NCBI RefSeq assembly: GCF_030272615.1
Contig: NC_081413.1
Location: forward strand, 23,994,501-24,058,500
DNA length: 64,000 nucleotides
Reading direction: 5' to 3'
Source: Cryptomeria japonica
Lineage: Eukaryota > Streptophyta > Pinopsida > Cupressales > Cupressaceae
Shown here: piece after piece, positions 44,033 to 55,615 of the stretch
How positions within the stretch are numbered: the first letter of the stretch is position 1
Layout: each line of letters opens with the position of its first letter
Notes under the pieces: generated by a model
What the model saw: only the letters and a program-made list of their open reading frames with translations
Told to the model about the DNA's origin: nothing
The model's database searches: none
Position numbers and translations under genes: made by a program

Positions 44033-46034
44033 ATACTCAATAAGTTTTATGCCATCTAGAGACTTGGTCCATATATCATCACTAGTTGTAGGAAGAAAAT
44101 GCATTCAATCTTTCTAAGATGAATGGAAAAAAAAATTCAATTTCATTCTTTAGGATGCAACTCAAGTCTTTTTAATTGAGGAGAATTTTAAGAAATAATG
44201 TATATATTAATTTAATTATTATCATTTTCTAAGAAGTGCTTTGTACACCCTACATTTTCTATAAATGGATGTAGGATTTAAGCATTTTGTTTCACTCCAA
44301 GTGCATTATGCATATTTTTTCCCCATTTGTGTAGTGTTTTGAGGCGGGCCCTTTTTAGTTGTTATTAGTACTATGAATCCTATAACCAATGGATCCTTAA
44401 GGCTTCTAGACTGCATGTTTAAAGTCATCAAAATTTTCTCACTTTGTACCCCCTTGATATTTTCTAACTATTTATAAATGATCTAGGAAATTTATTTGGG
44501 TCATCATGACAAATATGCTTGTAAGTTGTATTTTCCCCTTCCCCCAACCTTAAAGTTAATTACCTTTTTAAAGTGTGAGGATTTTATGAGTTTTCCATTA
44601 TGTAGAACACGCAAATAGGTATCCCCAATTTGAATTTAGGTAGAATTGGGTAAAATTTGGCTAAGTTTTAGCTCATTGGAGCTTTGGCTACTTTTTATAA
44701 CCTTGTTGGCCCTCAACTAGGTTCTTGGAACCACAAGAAATTTTGACAAAGTTCTTGGCCCCTTTTCTTTCTCTGACCCATAAACGTCATGCCTTATCTA
44801 TTTTAAAGAAAGAAAGTTTTTTATGATTTTGGTGGTTCCAACATCACAGGATCCTCGATAGGTTCCTAGTTCATGACTTCCATCCAATAGGAAAAGAAAA
44901 ATACAAGGAGCCAAGACAAGGTCGGGAGTACCATGGTTCTCATAATGGAAATTTTTTATAGGTTACCAAATTTGCATGAACTTCCAATAATCTAGAGAAG
45001 GATTCAAAATGTGGGCCATTAAAGAATAAGATAAAGAGATTTGGAGATTCCAGTGGTTTCTAGAATTTTTGGAAACTATAATGGTTCTTGGTTCCCATGG
45101 AAACCTCAATATAAGCCTTCAATAAAGCACCAAGTGGAGTACCATGGTTCCAATAAACTTGAGATAATTGATAAAGAGGGGAAACATTACCAAAGTGAAA
45201 ATATAAGAAGGGTTGAAAAAACTCATGGTTCCTAAAACCATATGAACCTTTGATGGTTCTCCATTCTAGATGAAACTCCAATTGAAGTGTTGGAGAGAAA
45301 TGAAGATGAAACAAGATAAAATAAAATAAGAGGAAAAGATTCCTATGGTTCTTGGAACCAGGAGAACCTTTGGTAGGCACTTAATTCCTACCCTACTCTT
45401 GATGAAATGAATGATAGGACATGGAGGATAATGCCAAAGGAGCAGAAGATAGAATGGGGAGAATAGATGAAAGAAATATAAATAACAAAGAATGTGTTGG
45501 AGCTTCTCATGGTTCTTGGAACCATGAGAGCTTCATATTGGTTCCTAGTTCTTGTCCAAGCCCCAATGCATGAAGAAGAATAGAAGAGTGAGGATTGAAA
45601 GGGAAATGCTAGTAACGTTTAGAGGTTCCTAGTTAGATAGACACCCTCAATAAGGAATAAAAATAAAAGGATAATTCCAAAAAAAGGCCAAAAAAAGAAA
45701 AAGGTCGAAAGGAAAATAAAAGGAGGATGATACGAAAAATTTTCTATGGTTCTTGGCTTGATTCTTATGATATGCCTTTTCATTAATTCATGCCACTTTC
45801 TATACCTATTCCCTCAGCAAAATGATTAGAATGCTCCTACTCTTAAAACTACCCAAAACCCATGCTATAAGATCCTTGTCAAGGTCTTTATTATTGTTTT
45901 GGTATGATTTATGGTGAAAAAGTGACACCCATGCATTATTTATTACTATAGAATCCACTTCATCTAGTGACCATCCCTTAGCCATGATTTTAAGTGAATT
46001 TAATAAGGGTATTTTGAACTTCCTCCCTAGAATT
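44033..46034. other. Unassigned flank between E1 and E5
   Basis: No gene recognised. 44033-44690 is AT-rich. On the minus strand 44150-44028 is coding-like (DDIWTKSLDGIKLIEYV) and would lead into 9538 on the far side of E1. 44690-45780 holds the degenerate GGTTC/GAACC repeats listed separately. Confidence 0.3.
44690..45780. repeat. Degenerate repeats with a TGGTTCTTGGAACCA palindromic core
   Basis: The core GGTTCTTGGAACC is intact at 44720-44732, 45347-45359 and 45511-45523, and in weaker forms near 44935, 45076, 45150, 45230 and 45745. At 45507-45529 the arms extend to CTCATGGTTC and GAACCATGAG around TTG. Spacing is about 80-180 bp with A-rich, purine-rich filler. It looks like an old satellite or tandem-repeat relic. 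Confidence 0.5.
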
Positions 46035-47988
46035 TGTTGGTAGTGGTTGTCATTGCTGATTTGGTGTTGTCATTGACATCAACCCTTGGCTTTTGTGTTG
46101 GTGATATACTTAATTAATTGAGATGTGATTTCTCTTTTTTGGTGAAAGTATATATTGTGTTGTTGTGTCTACTGGAGATTGCTGGTAGTCGTTGTTATGA
46201 TTGTAAACTAGATGTGTGTGTAGAAAGTTGTAGGAGATTTAGGATAATTTTGTTGACTAGATGTGTGTGCAGAAGGTTGTTGGATATTCAAGATGAATGA
46301 GTAGATATATTTCTTGTTGTGGATATCCACCTCTTGGTATTCATGTCTACACTCAGTATGTTGATGGATGAAGATTGGATGCATTGACATAGGGGATTAG
46401 AAGCATGATGGTAAAGTGGTGGTTTTCAAATGGTCCTATGCATAATGTAGGTTGTTGTAGTATCTTTTTTGTTTCTCCAAAGTGAGCAAGTAGTTTCCTT
46501 GTATAAAAAAAATGATGAAGAGTGAGATTTGCAGGAAAGTATGTTGAATGTAGTCCGAAAGAATTCTTCACATTCCTCTTCTTTTGTAAGTATGATGTTT
46601 CAATTTTGGTTATAATGTCTATACTCTGTGGATGTTGTACTCCCATATTTTCAGGTCCCTCATGTTGCAGTTGATGCCTGTAGTAATGGAAATATATTGG
46701 TACTGTGTTAACAGTTAGGACTTGTTTGGAGTATGATTTGCATTCAAGTTTCTATTTTTTCAGCTTGGAGGGTATGCTCATGACATCTATGCAGTGTCTC
46801 AATTCAAATATAGGTGATGAAGTTATCTAGAAGTATGTATGTTGAATGATAATGTTGCCTCGATTGTCAACAATGAAGAATTTTGCATCAGTTTGGTTTT
46901 GCTAGGTAATTTTTGGCTTGACTATGTGAAAGAAGTAAATGAGGATATTGTTGATGGTTCATGGAATGCCTCTATGTGATTTGTATGATGTTGGATAGTT
47001 TTTTTGGTTTCACATTTGGTCTGGTGTTAGTTTTTAGGGTAGTTAACAACTATTTGGCCAACCAAACTTGTTCTCTTGCTTGTCGTACATTTTTGGGGGT
47101 CTCTGCTAGAATTGGAAGATGTGTTAAGTTTAGTTTGGATCCTACTATTGCTTGCGATGATTTTTATTGTTGGAATTTATTTGAGAAAGTATATTTGGGC
47201 CAAATAGTTATGGGCTACATGTTTTGCCTACATGTTACCCTATTACTAACCTCAGAGGATGTGTGTCAACATGTGTGATGTTTGGGACTACTTTAGATGA
47301 TGTATTAAGATGATTATAGGTCCTCTCTATCTCTTGGATGGGACTTCTTTTACCATAATTGTGTGATGCAGTTGACCTTGTTGGATTAATTTTTGTCCCC
47401 TATTGTAGTCGACCTAGTTGGTGTCATAAGATTGTGTGGATGGTATATAAATAAGATCAATTCAATTGCAAAGTGTGTGTAGGTTGTGAAAAGAATGTGA
47501 AAGATGTGAATGTGAAGCAACAAGTTTGTGTGGTGGAAGTATTGGAGATAAATTTCCTAATGGTTTCTTGAGGTGGTGAGTCAAGAGCAGCCACATTTCA
47601 AGGAGATTGTTGGATGTTGTGATGGTAAAGGCATATTCATTGTAACTCAAAATTCATGTATCTTACTCAAAGATAGAGAGTATCTTCATCAATTCCTTTG
47701 TATCTTGTCCTAAGGAAGTGATCCTCATTCTGCAAGTCCTTCCAAAGTAGTGAGCCCTTCAACAAATTATAGTAATGTTTATATGGCATGTTAACTCTCA
47801 CCGTGGTTATTCTTTTATTAGTCTTTCCATGTAAATTTAGTGTTCTCTTGTGTATGTGTTTTCTTTTATTATATTTCTTTGTTTCCAATCAGATTAAAGT
47901 TTAAAGTTGGAACTAAATCAAATTATAAAATGTTAAGATTTGTTCAAGACTAATTTACCCCCCTCTCAATCTTAGGGTGTGTATAACA
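46035..47988 (+). repeat. E5 5' LTR
   Basis: It starts TGTTGGTAGTGG and ends GTATAACA. The first 60 bases (GTGTTGTCATTGACATCAA) and the C-rich U5 (ccccctctcaatcttag) are shared with the E4/E6/E8 family in general plan. It pairs with 53572-54850. Confidence 0.82.
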
Positions 47989-47990
47989 AT

Positions 47991-48003
47991 TTGTATCAGA
48001 GCC
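47991..48003 (+). promoter_or_regulatory. E5 primer binding site
   Basis: TTGTATCAGAGCC is two bases after the LTR. It matches the initiator tRNA-Met site TGGTATCAGAGCC except for one G-to-T change. Confidence 0.7.
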
Positions 48004-48046
48004 AAGTTTCTCTAAGGAAGCTTAACCACATGAGGAAATATTTGAG

Positions 48047-48907
48047 ATGGCACAAGATGGATCTCACAAGGCACCTCAATCTAATTGCACACTTTTTTTT
48101 TTGAAAATGTAGAATGCAAGGTTACTTGACTTCTCTAGGGTTTGGAGTTTGGAACTTAGTCAAAGATAGTTATGTACATTCCCTCCTACCTCTCCACTTC
48201 ATGTACTTGATATTAGGGCATATGAAAACAATGGTAGGGAAATGAACTCTCTCATGTGTGGTTTGGTAGATTCATAACTTGTGAAGGTGATGCATTGTGG
48301 TACTGCTAAAAAAATGTGGGATAAACTAAATAACATTTATGGAGATGATAAGGTAAGATAATTCAAGTTCCAAAATTTTAAGTGTAAGTTTTATAATTTG
48401 AAGATGCTTGAGGATGATAAGATTGCTAGCTTTATGCTCCAACTTGATGAGGTGGTAAACAACATCAGAGTTCTAGGTGTTGAACTTAAAGAAGATGATG
48501 TTGTGTAAAAGGTACTTAGATATCTTCCTAAATATTATTTTCCTAAGGTTTTTACCATTAAATAATGTAAGGATATAGACAAATATACAATGGATCAACT
48601 ATATGGTGCTTTGACTTCTTTTTAGATGAGACAACTTGGTGAAGTTGCTCCTAAAAGAGATTTCACATTCAAATTCAGTAAGAAGACTGAAGATAATGTT
48701 GATAAGTGTGAAGGTCTTGATGAAGTTGAAGCTAACTTTGTAATAAAGTTTAAGAAAGATACTATCAAATACAAGGGTAAGTTATATTTCAAATATTTTA
48801 ACTATGGAAGGATTGGTCATTTTTCTTCTAAATGCACTTTTAAAGAAGATAGAAATTCTACAAAAAAGTCCAAAAGAATATTTTATTCCAAAGATAATTT
48901 ATTAATT
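48047..48907 (+). pseudogene. E5 gag relic
   Basis: It opens MAQDGSHKAPQ and breaks within 20 codons. Later segments match Copia gag: MWDKLNNIYGDDK, LKMLEDDKIASFMLQLDEVV and a knuckle-like YFKYFNYGRIGHFSSKC. In the knuckle the first two cysteines are tyrosines, so it should not bind zinc. Several stops and shifts are present. Confidence 0.65.
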
Positions 48908-48946
48908 TAAAGATAAGGATTATAATGATTCGAATGATGAGAAATT

Positions 48947-50303
48947 ATTTATGGCTGTGAAAGTTGATTATAAAATGAATAGTGCCGAAGAATGTAAGGA
49001 ATCCAATGCTCTGTGGACTAAGAATAGTGAAAAATCAATGATTGTGTGGACTTACTTTCATGCAAAACAAGAACCAAATACTTGGGCAATTGATAGTGGA
49101 TGTTCTAATCATATGGCTAGTGATAAGAGAAAATTCATCAACCTTGAGAGACATAATGGAGGATTAGTAAGGTTTGGTGACAAAGGGTCTACACAAATCT
49201 ATGGAAAGGGAACTATAACTATTGATGGAAAGCATAATATAGATAATGTCCTTTATGTTAAGGGATTAAAACACAATCTTCTTAATGTTAGTTAGATGTA
49301 TAGAAAATGATATAATCTCACACTTCGTGAAAAAGGTGCCCTAGGAAAGTTGATTGCAGAAGGAATGAGTACTAATGGAAATGTTTATCATCCAAAGGAA
49401 GCTAAAGAAGGAAGTTGTTTGTTGGCACAATCTAGTGAATTTTGGCTATGATACAAGAGGATGGGTCACACCAACTTTGACAACATGGAAAAGTTTAGTT
49501 CTACACATGCAGTAAGAGATATGCCAAAGATTATCAGGCCTACAAACCCTTTATGCAAGGAATGTCAAATGGGAAAGAAAAAAAGGACCAGATTCAAGAA
49601 CAAGGAGTACTCTACTACAAAACCTTTTGAGTTGATACATGTTGACTTATGCAAACCTACTAGGACTCAAGTACTCAATAGTGAAATGTACTTTATGTTG
49701 CTCATTGATGATTTCTCTAGAATGACATGGGTTACATTTTTGAGAGAAAAATCAGAAGCTCTAGATAAGTTTAAGGCTTTCGCATCTATGGTAGAGAATG
49801 AGATAGATGTTAAGTTTAAGTGTCAAAAGGTTTGATAGATGAGAAAAATTTACTTCAACTGATTTTGAATTTTTTTATGAAGTTCATGGTATTAGGAGAC
49901 ATTTTTTTGCTCCTAGGACCCATTAGTAGAATGGTGTATTTGAAAGGAAAAAATGGTTAGTTCAAGAGATGGATAAAACAATGGTGAAAGATGCTAATTT
50001 TCTTGATGTATATAGGTAGTACATAATTATGTCTATATTCTTAATAGGGTGTAGGTAAGGGTCAATAAATCTAAGACCCCCTATGAGATATTGGATGGAA
50101 GACCTGCAATAGTCAAGTATCTCAAAAGATTTGGTAGTAAATGCTACATCAGAAGAGATGAAGAAGATCTTGGAAAGTTTGATTCAAGAAGTGATGAAGG
50201 GATCTTCCTTGGTTACTCCACAAGAAGCAAGTATTATAGATATTATAATAAGAGATTAAGAATGATAATTGAAAGCACAAATGTTAGAGTAGATGAAGAT
50301 TGA
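48947..50303 (+). pseudogene. E5 protease and integrase relic
   Basis: The protease active site is WAIDSGCSNHMASDKRKF, intact DSG. It runs to KGLKHNLLNVS and a TAG at 49293. The pre-integrase and integrase segment 49461-49835 has CKECQMGKKKRTRFKNKEYS and FELIHVDLCKPT, with the first catalytic Asp present, and YFMLLIDDFSRMTWVTFL. The second core part is badly broken (49836-50090). The tail KSKTPYEILDGRPAIVKYLKRFGSKCYI with FLGYSTRSKYYRYYN follows to 50303. Confidence 0.78.
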
Positions 50304-50519
50304 AGTTAGAGTGAATAAGCACCTAAGGACCATGGATTAGAAGAACCTGCCTGCATTAAAGAAGAGGAAGTTGAAGACAAAGAAGAAAAAGGAAAGGAAT
50401 AAAAAAAGCCCCCTATACTCCATTAAATTATGTTTAGAAGAATAATTCAGAGGATTAGATCATTGGTGATAAGAATGAAGGTGTACATACTAGAAAAATA
50501 TTTGTAGAAGTAAATGAGA

Positions 50520-52022
50520 AAGTGAACCTTTGTTTACTTTCAAAGGTGGAACCTAAGACCTTTGTTGATGCTAGCAAATATGAAGGACAAATGAAAGCTA
50601 TCGAATAAGAGTTGAATAAAATTGAGAAGAATCAGAAATGGGAATGTCCCTAGACCTACATATTAGAATGTTGTAGGAATAAAATGGGTGTTCTAAAATA
50701 AGCTAAACGATCAAGGATAAGTAACAAGAAATAAATCAAGACTGTTTTGTAAGGGTTATTCACAAGTTAAAGGGATTTATTTTGAGGAGACATTTTCTTA
50801 GGTGGAAAGGATGGAGGCAATTAGAAATTTTCTTGCCTTTGTAGCACATTAGAATTTCAAGAGATATTAGATGGATGTCAAGTCTACATTCTTGAATGGT
50901 TATCTAGAGGAAGAAGTTTATATAGACTATTTTGATGGTTTTCAATTATTAGAAGATCCATACATGATGTGTAAATTAAAAAAGGCTTTGTATGGTCTCA
51001 AGAAAGCCCCTTGGGCTTGGTATGAAAGGTTGCATAAGTACTTACTTCAAAAAGGATTCAAGAAAGGTACTACAAATAGCAATATTTACTTTAAGACTAA
51101 GGATGACAATCTTTGATGGTTGTTGTGTATGTCAATGATGTTATCTTTGGTGGATATCATGGTGTATGTAAGAAATTTGTACAAGAAATGCAAAAAGAGT
51201 TTGAGATGTCTATGGTTGGTGAGTTGTCCTTCTTTCTTGGGTTGTATGTTTCTCAGCTAAATGATGATATTTTTTTTCTCAAGCTACATATGTCAAGGAG
51301 ATGTTGAAGAAGTTTAATATGGAGAACTCTTAAACCATTAATTTTCCCCATGGCTATTGATTGTCATTTGAGAAAAGATGATGAGTCTCTTAGAGTTGAT
51401 CAGACTCATTATAGGTCTAAGATCGGTGGGCCGTTGTATCTAACTACTTTCAAACCTGACATTAGGCATCTGGTATGTCTAGCTGCTAGATATCAAGCCA
51501 CCCCTAAGCAATTTCATGAGAATACTTATAAAAACAATATTCAGATACTTGAAAGGGACTTCAGATTATGGTCTATGGTACAAGAAGAATGATGATAGAA
51601 GAAGCACTAGTCATAGTGCATTTTTCTTAGGAGATAGATTGGTCTCTTGGTTAAGTAAGAAGTAGGATTCAGTATCCTCATCAACTAAATAAGTTGAGTA
51701 CACTAGTACGACATCCTATTACACTCAAATTATGTGGTTGAAGCAAACATTGAAAGACATCAAGGTGGTATTTGATGATCCTATTCCTATCATGTGTAAT
51801 AACACTAGTGCTATAAAAAATTCAAATAATACTACAATTTATTTGAGGACTGAACACATTTCTATTTATTATCATTTCCTGAGAGATAAGGTTGCAGAAA
51901 CAGAAGTCAAACCAAAATATGATCCCACAAAGGATCAGATTTCAGACATTTTCATAAAGACACTTTCAAATGATACATTTAGATATCTTGGGAAGATTTT
52001 AGGGGTTATTATCCCTCCTTAA
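50520..52022 (+). pseudogene. E5 reverse transcriptase and RNase H relic
   Basis: RT N-terminus near 50540 (EPKTFVDASKYEGQMKAIE). The core 50871-51116 includes MDVKSTFLNGYLEEEVYI and LKKALYGLKKAPWAWYERL. The catalytic box reads YVND (51119-51150) where Copia has YVDD, so the second-last residue is changed. VGELSFFLGLYVSQ follows. RNase H ends YHFLRDKVAETEVKPKYDPT and DIFIKTLSNDTF at 52022. At least ten stops or shifts are present. Confidence 0.8.
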
Positions 52023-52093
52023 AACTAGATGCATATGTTGGTCTAGGGGGAGATTCAAAGTATACCTTTTGTCTCCTAGATTGATGTTGTCTA

Positions 52094-53338
52094 TGTTAGG
52101 ATAACCAGTGAACAACTAAGAGGGGGGGGGGGTGAATCAGTTGTTAATAGATTATAACATTTAATCCACTCAATAACCCTTAAATAGATTAAGTACCAGT
52201 AGAGTAGAAACAGATATCAGTAAACAATACAACTTAACAATTAAGAAGATAATCAATGCAAAGCAACCATACCACATAACACCATGATTTGTATGTGGAA
52301 AACCCGGAAAGGGAAAAAGAATGGTGGGAAGCCTACCCACAGTTAGATGATACTTCTACAGAAAGTATGTGATACAATGAGGGGCCTGCACATGTAGGAA
52401 GGCACACTGCCTAGAGCATACTGCTCATTACAAAAGAGTCTCACTGACTATGGAGAGGCAACAACCATCTAAAGATAAATAGACAACAATCCAATAGAGT
52501 GAACTACCAGAAATAGCATCTACCATGCCTACTTATAGTCCTGGTTAAGCTCAATACCAGAGGCCTTTAACCTCTTCCTTAATCCCAATTTGATCACATA
52601 TGATCAACCAAATCTCCTTCACATATGATATTACATTTCAAGACCATGAACTTTTATTCCATTCCCATACCACGTCTGCCATGATCTACAATGAAATATT
52701 ACATCATTTTATACAAACCCTAAGTCCTAAACCAATTATCTCAGCCACCTAAAAGATACATAGATTAATCTTACAATGATATGCCATGTAGGATTAGGAG
52801 CAAAGCAACAATAATAAATCCATAAATCATCCTGAAACATCCCAGTAATGTGTAGAGTACACGTTAACATGATACCGGTCCATAACCTAGATAGGTACCG
52901 GACCTATTCTAGGTCCACCACGCCAAAGCAATGTCTTCAAGTAGTTGAAGCACGATATTCAGCATCCTGAAATCCATGTAGAAGTTGCACCAACACCAAT
53001 TATGCATCCTATCAAGATTCCTCAGTGAGAGCTCTACTGGTAAAGCCTTAAACTAGTGCTAGTAAGGGTTTACCAGAGTGTATGATAGCATCCAATTACC
53101 AAGTCAGTACCAAATGAAAAAAACATGCTCTAGAAGCACATACCACATGTAACCAATCACATTCCATAGATCCAGACATGTCGGAAGTGTCCAACAGATA
53201 GTCTCTTCTGCCGGTAACACTTGATCTTCTACCTGTAACCAAAACCTGTCTGCCTGTAACCAACCATAAAAACTAGTGTTGACATAAATGACAAAACATC
53301 AATGTAACACATAATCAATTCATCCAATAATGCCAACA
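52094..53338 (-). mobile_element. E6: solo LTR inside E5 (E4-related family)
   Basis: Minus-strand termini TGTTGGCATT...CCTAACA, 1245 bp. Flanks gtcta (52089-52093) and gttta (53339-53343) are a 4-of-5 duplication. Shared with the E4 LTR: 'gaggggggggggtgaatcag', 'ggggcctgcacatgtagg' and 'acaaaagagtctcactgact'. No interior or second LTR, so it arose by LTR-LTR recombination. Confidence 0.78.
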
Positions 53339-53571
53339 GTTTACTCCTTAAGAGGAGGACAATGTTGTTTGGTTGCTACTCTTAGAGTGAGCAAGCGGTT
53401 ATTGGACATTGATGAAAATAAGAAAGATAAAAGAGAAAAATGAATTAAGATAACATAGGTGCAGGGTTAAGTGAATGACCTTTTACCTTCATCCTTAATG
53501 TAAAAGGGGGATAAAAAGTGGTGTGTTGTGTGAGTGTTTCCATCAATGAAAAGGGGGATATTGTTGGCAAT
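53339..53571 (+). other. E5 3' non-coding region and polypurine tract
   Basis: Short spacer from E6 to the 3' LTR ending GAAAAGGGGGATAT, the polypurine tract. A second purine run 'taaaagggggataaaaag' lies near 53503-53520. Confidence 0.6.
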
Positions 53572-54850
53572 GGTTGTTATTGATGATTTGGTGTTGTCAT
53601 TGATGTCAACCCTTGCCTTGTGTGTTGGTGATATACTCATTATTGGGATGTAATTTCTCTTTGTTGGTGAAATCATATGCTGTGTTTCTATGTCTACTAG
53701 AGATTGTTAGTAGTTGTTGTCATGATTGCTAACTAGATGTATGTGTAGAAGGTTGTTGGAAATTTAAGATAGTTTTTTTTATTAGATGTGTGTGTAGAAG
53801 CTTGTTGAAGATGCGAGATGAATGAGCATAGATATTTCTTCTTGTGGATTTCGAGCTCTTGGTGTTGATTTCTATACATTTTGATGGATGAATGAAAGAT
53901 GCATTGAGATAGGGGATTAGAATCGTGATGGTAAAGTGGTTTTTTCTAGATGGTCTTGTGCATGCTACAATATCTTCTTTGTTGCTCCAAAGTGAGCAAG
54001 TAGAGTCTCAAGTTTGATGAAGAATAAGATTTGCAAGGAGTATTGAATGCAATTTGGAAGAATGTTGTGCTTTCCTCCACTTTTGTAGATATGATGTTGC
54101 GGTTTTGGATTAATCTCTATGCTCTATCGCCATTGCACTCCCATCTTTTTAGGTCCCTCATGTTGCAGCTGATGTCTCTGGTAATGGTAGTATGTTGGTA
54201 GTAATTTGACCAGTCAGGATTGATCTAGAGAATGCTCCGCATTGCTTTTCATTTCTTTGCATTGAGGTTTCTAAATTGTAGCTTGGAGGGGATGGTCATA
54301 ACATATATGCAATGTCTCAGTTTGGATTTTAGGTTATGAAGTTATTTGTAAGTATGTCTATTGAAAGCTTATGGTACGTCGTTTTATGATAATGAATAAT
54401 TTTGTATCACTTTGGTTTTTCAAGTTTATTTTTGCATTGGACATGTGAAATAAGTATATGAGGATGTTGTTGGGGGTCCATGAAATGTCTCTATGTGATC
54501 CACATGATGTTGGATAGTCTGATTGATGTTGGATTTGGTCTTGTGCTAGTTGTCAAGGCTTGTTCTCTTGCTTGTGGTGCATTTTTGGGGGTCTCGACAA
54601 GCATTGGAAGATATGTTAAGTTGAGTTTGGGTCTCAGTATGTCTTGTGAGGATCCACATTGGGAATTCATTTGAGAAAGTGGTTTTGGACTAACTGGTTA
54701 CGGGCTACACGTTACCCTATTTTTGACCTTGGAGGATGTTAGCCAACATGTGTAATGTTTGGAAATGCTTTAGATGATTTATTAAGATGATTATAGGTCC
54801 TACTTTTACCACAATTATCTTTTGTGGCTGACCTTGTGGAATTATTAAAC
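53572..54850 (+). repeat. E5 3' LTR, truncated
   Basis: It matches the 5' LTR from TGTTGG to about position 1350 ('ataggtcct...ttttaccacaattat...gctgaccttgt'), then diverges. About 600 bp of R/U5 is missing. Confidence 0.75.
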
Positions 54851-55615
54851 CTTCAACTCAATTTTTTTTGTGCAAATATGTCAGACTTTGGCAAAGTCAT
54901 GTCTAGGGTTTCTTTCCCTACCACATCATCTCACTCTCTTCCATCCTTCTAGAAGATAAAAAAACATTTTGTGTTCATTTTAAAGGTTTCTTCCCTTGTT
55001 GTCTAACAAAATATATGCATGCATTTTAATTCTCTATAATTGTAAATAGGATCATGCCTATGTATTAATAAAAATCACCACTTCCACCTCTTTTCAATTT
55101 ATGAACTCTATATAAAACCTCCTTACCTTTGTTTATGAGTGATTTTTTTATCATTTTCTATGTTTGTGTTTTGTGTTAACTAGTTAGACAAGGCTAATTA
55201 TGGATTTGGTTTTCCTTCTTAGTGTTTGTCAAATATTGACCTCTTCACATACTTCTAGGAACTGATATAATATAGAAATGTGTAGGTTATGTTGGCATTT
55301 ACCTTTTTCAGGGTTTGATCTCATTTGGTCCCACATCTTGAGATAATTCCTATTATGTCATTGGAATTATGAACAACTTTAGTAGGGTGCAATTTCATAT
55401 GACAACATGTACGAATCTTAAGGCTTATCGAATCCCCCAATCCTGATATATCATAGATTTTTTCCTTGTTGGGGTTCCCCTTATGGACTTCCCCTATCCT
55501 ACATCCAATTTATCATTCCTTTCTAGTCAACTCTAATGTTTGACTCTCCAATCACATGCATGAGCTGTGAGTTCTCCCTAAGATTTATACTTTGATATTC
55601 CTATTTGTGGAGGGG
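54851..55615. other. Unassigned spacer between E5 and E7
   Basis: AT-rich and pyrimidine-biased; no gene, repeat or RNA recognised. It includes ordinary low-complexity runs such as caattttttttg. Confidence 0.35.

Larger units (their letters stand above)
46035..54850 (+). mobile_element. E5: Ty1/Copia retrotransposon, 3' LTR truncated
   Basis: 5' LTR 46035-47988 (1954 bp), primer site 47991, gag, protease, integrase, RT and RNase H in Copia order (integrase before RT), purine tract AAAAGGGGGATA, and 3' LTR from 53572. The 3' LTR stops matching near 54850 and lacks the last 600 bases, so no target duplication can be checked. The interior is interrupted by solo LTR E6. Many stops and shifts mark an old copy. 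Confidence 0.85.

Noticed and set aside
46118-47278. Frames of 60-105 codons in the E5 5' LTR, one cysteine-rich
   Set aside because: They lie within an LTR, and the 3' LTR copies carry shifts in them.
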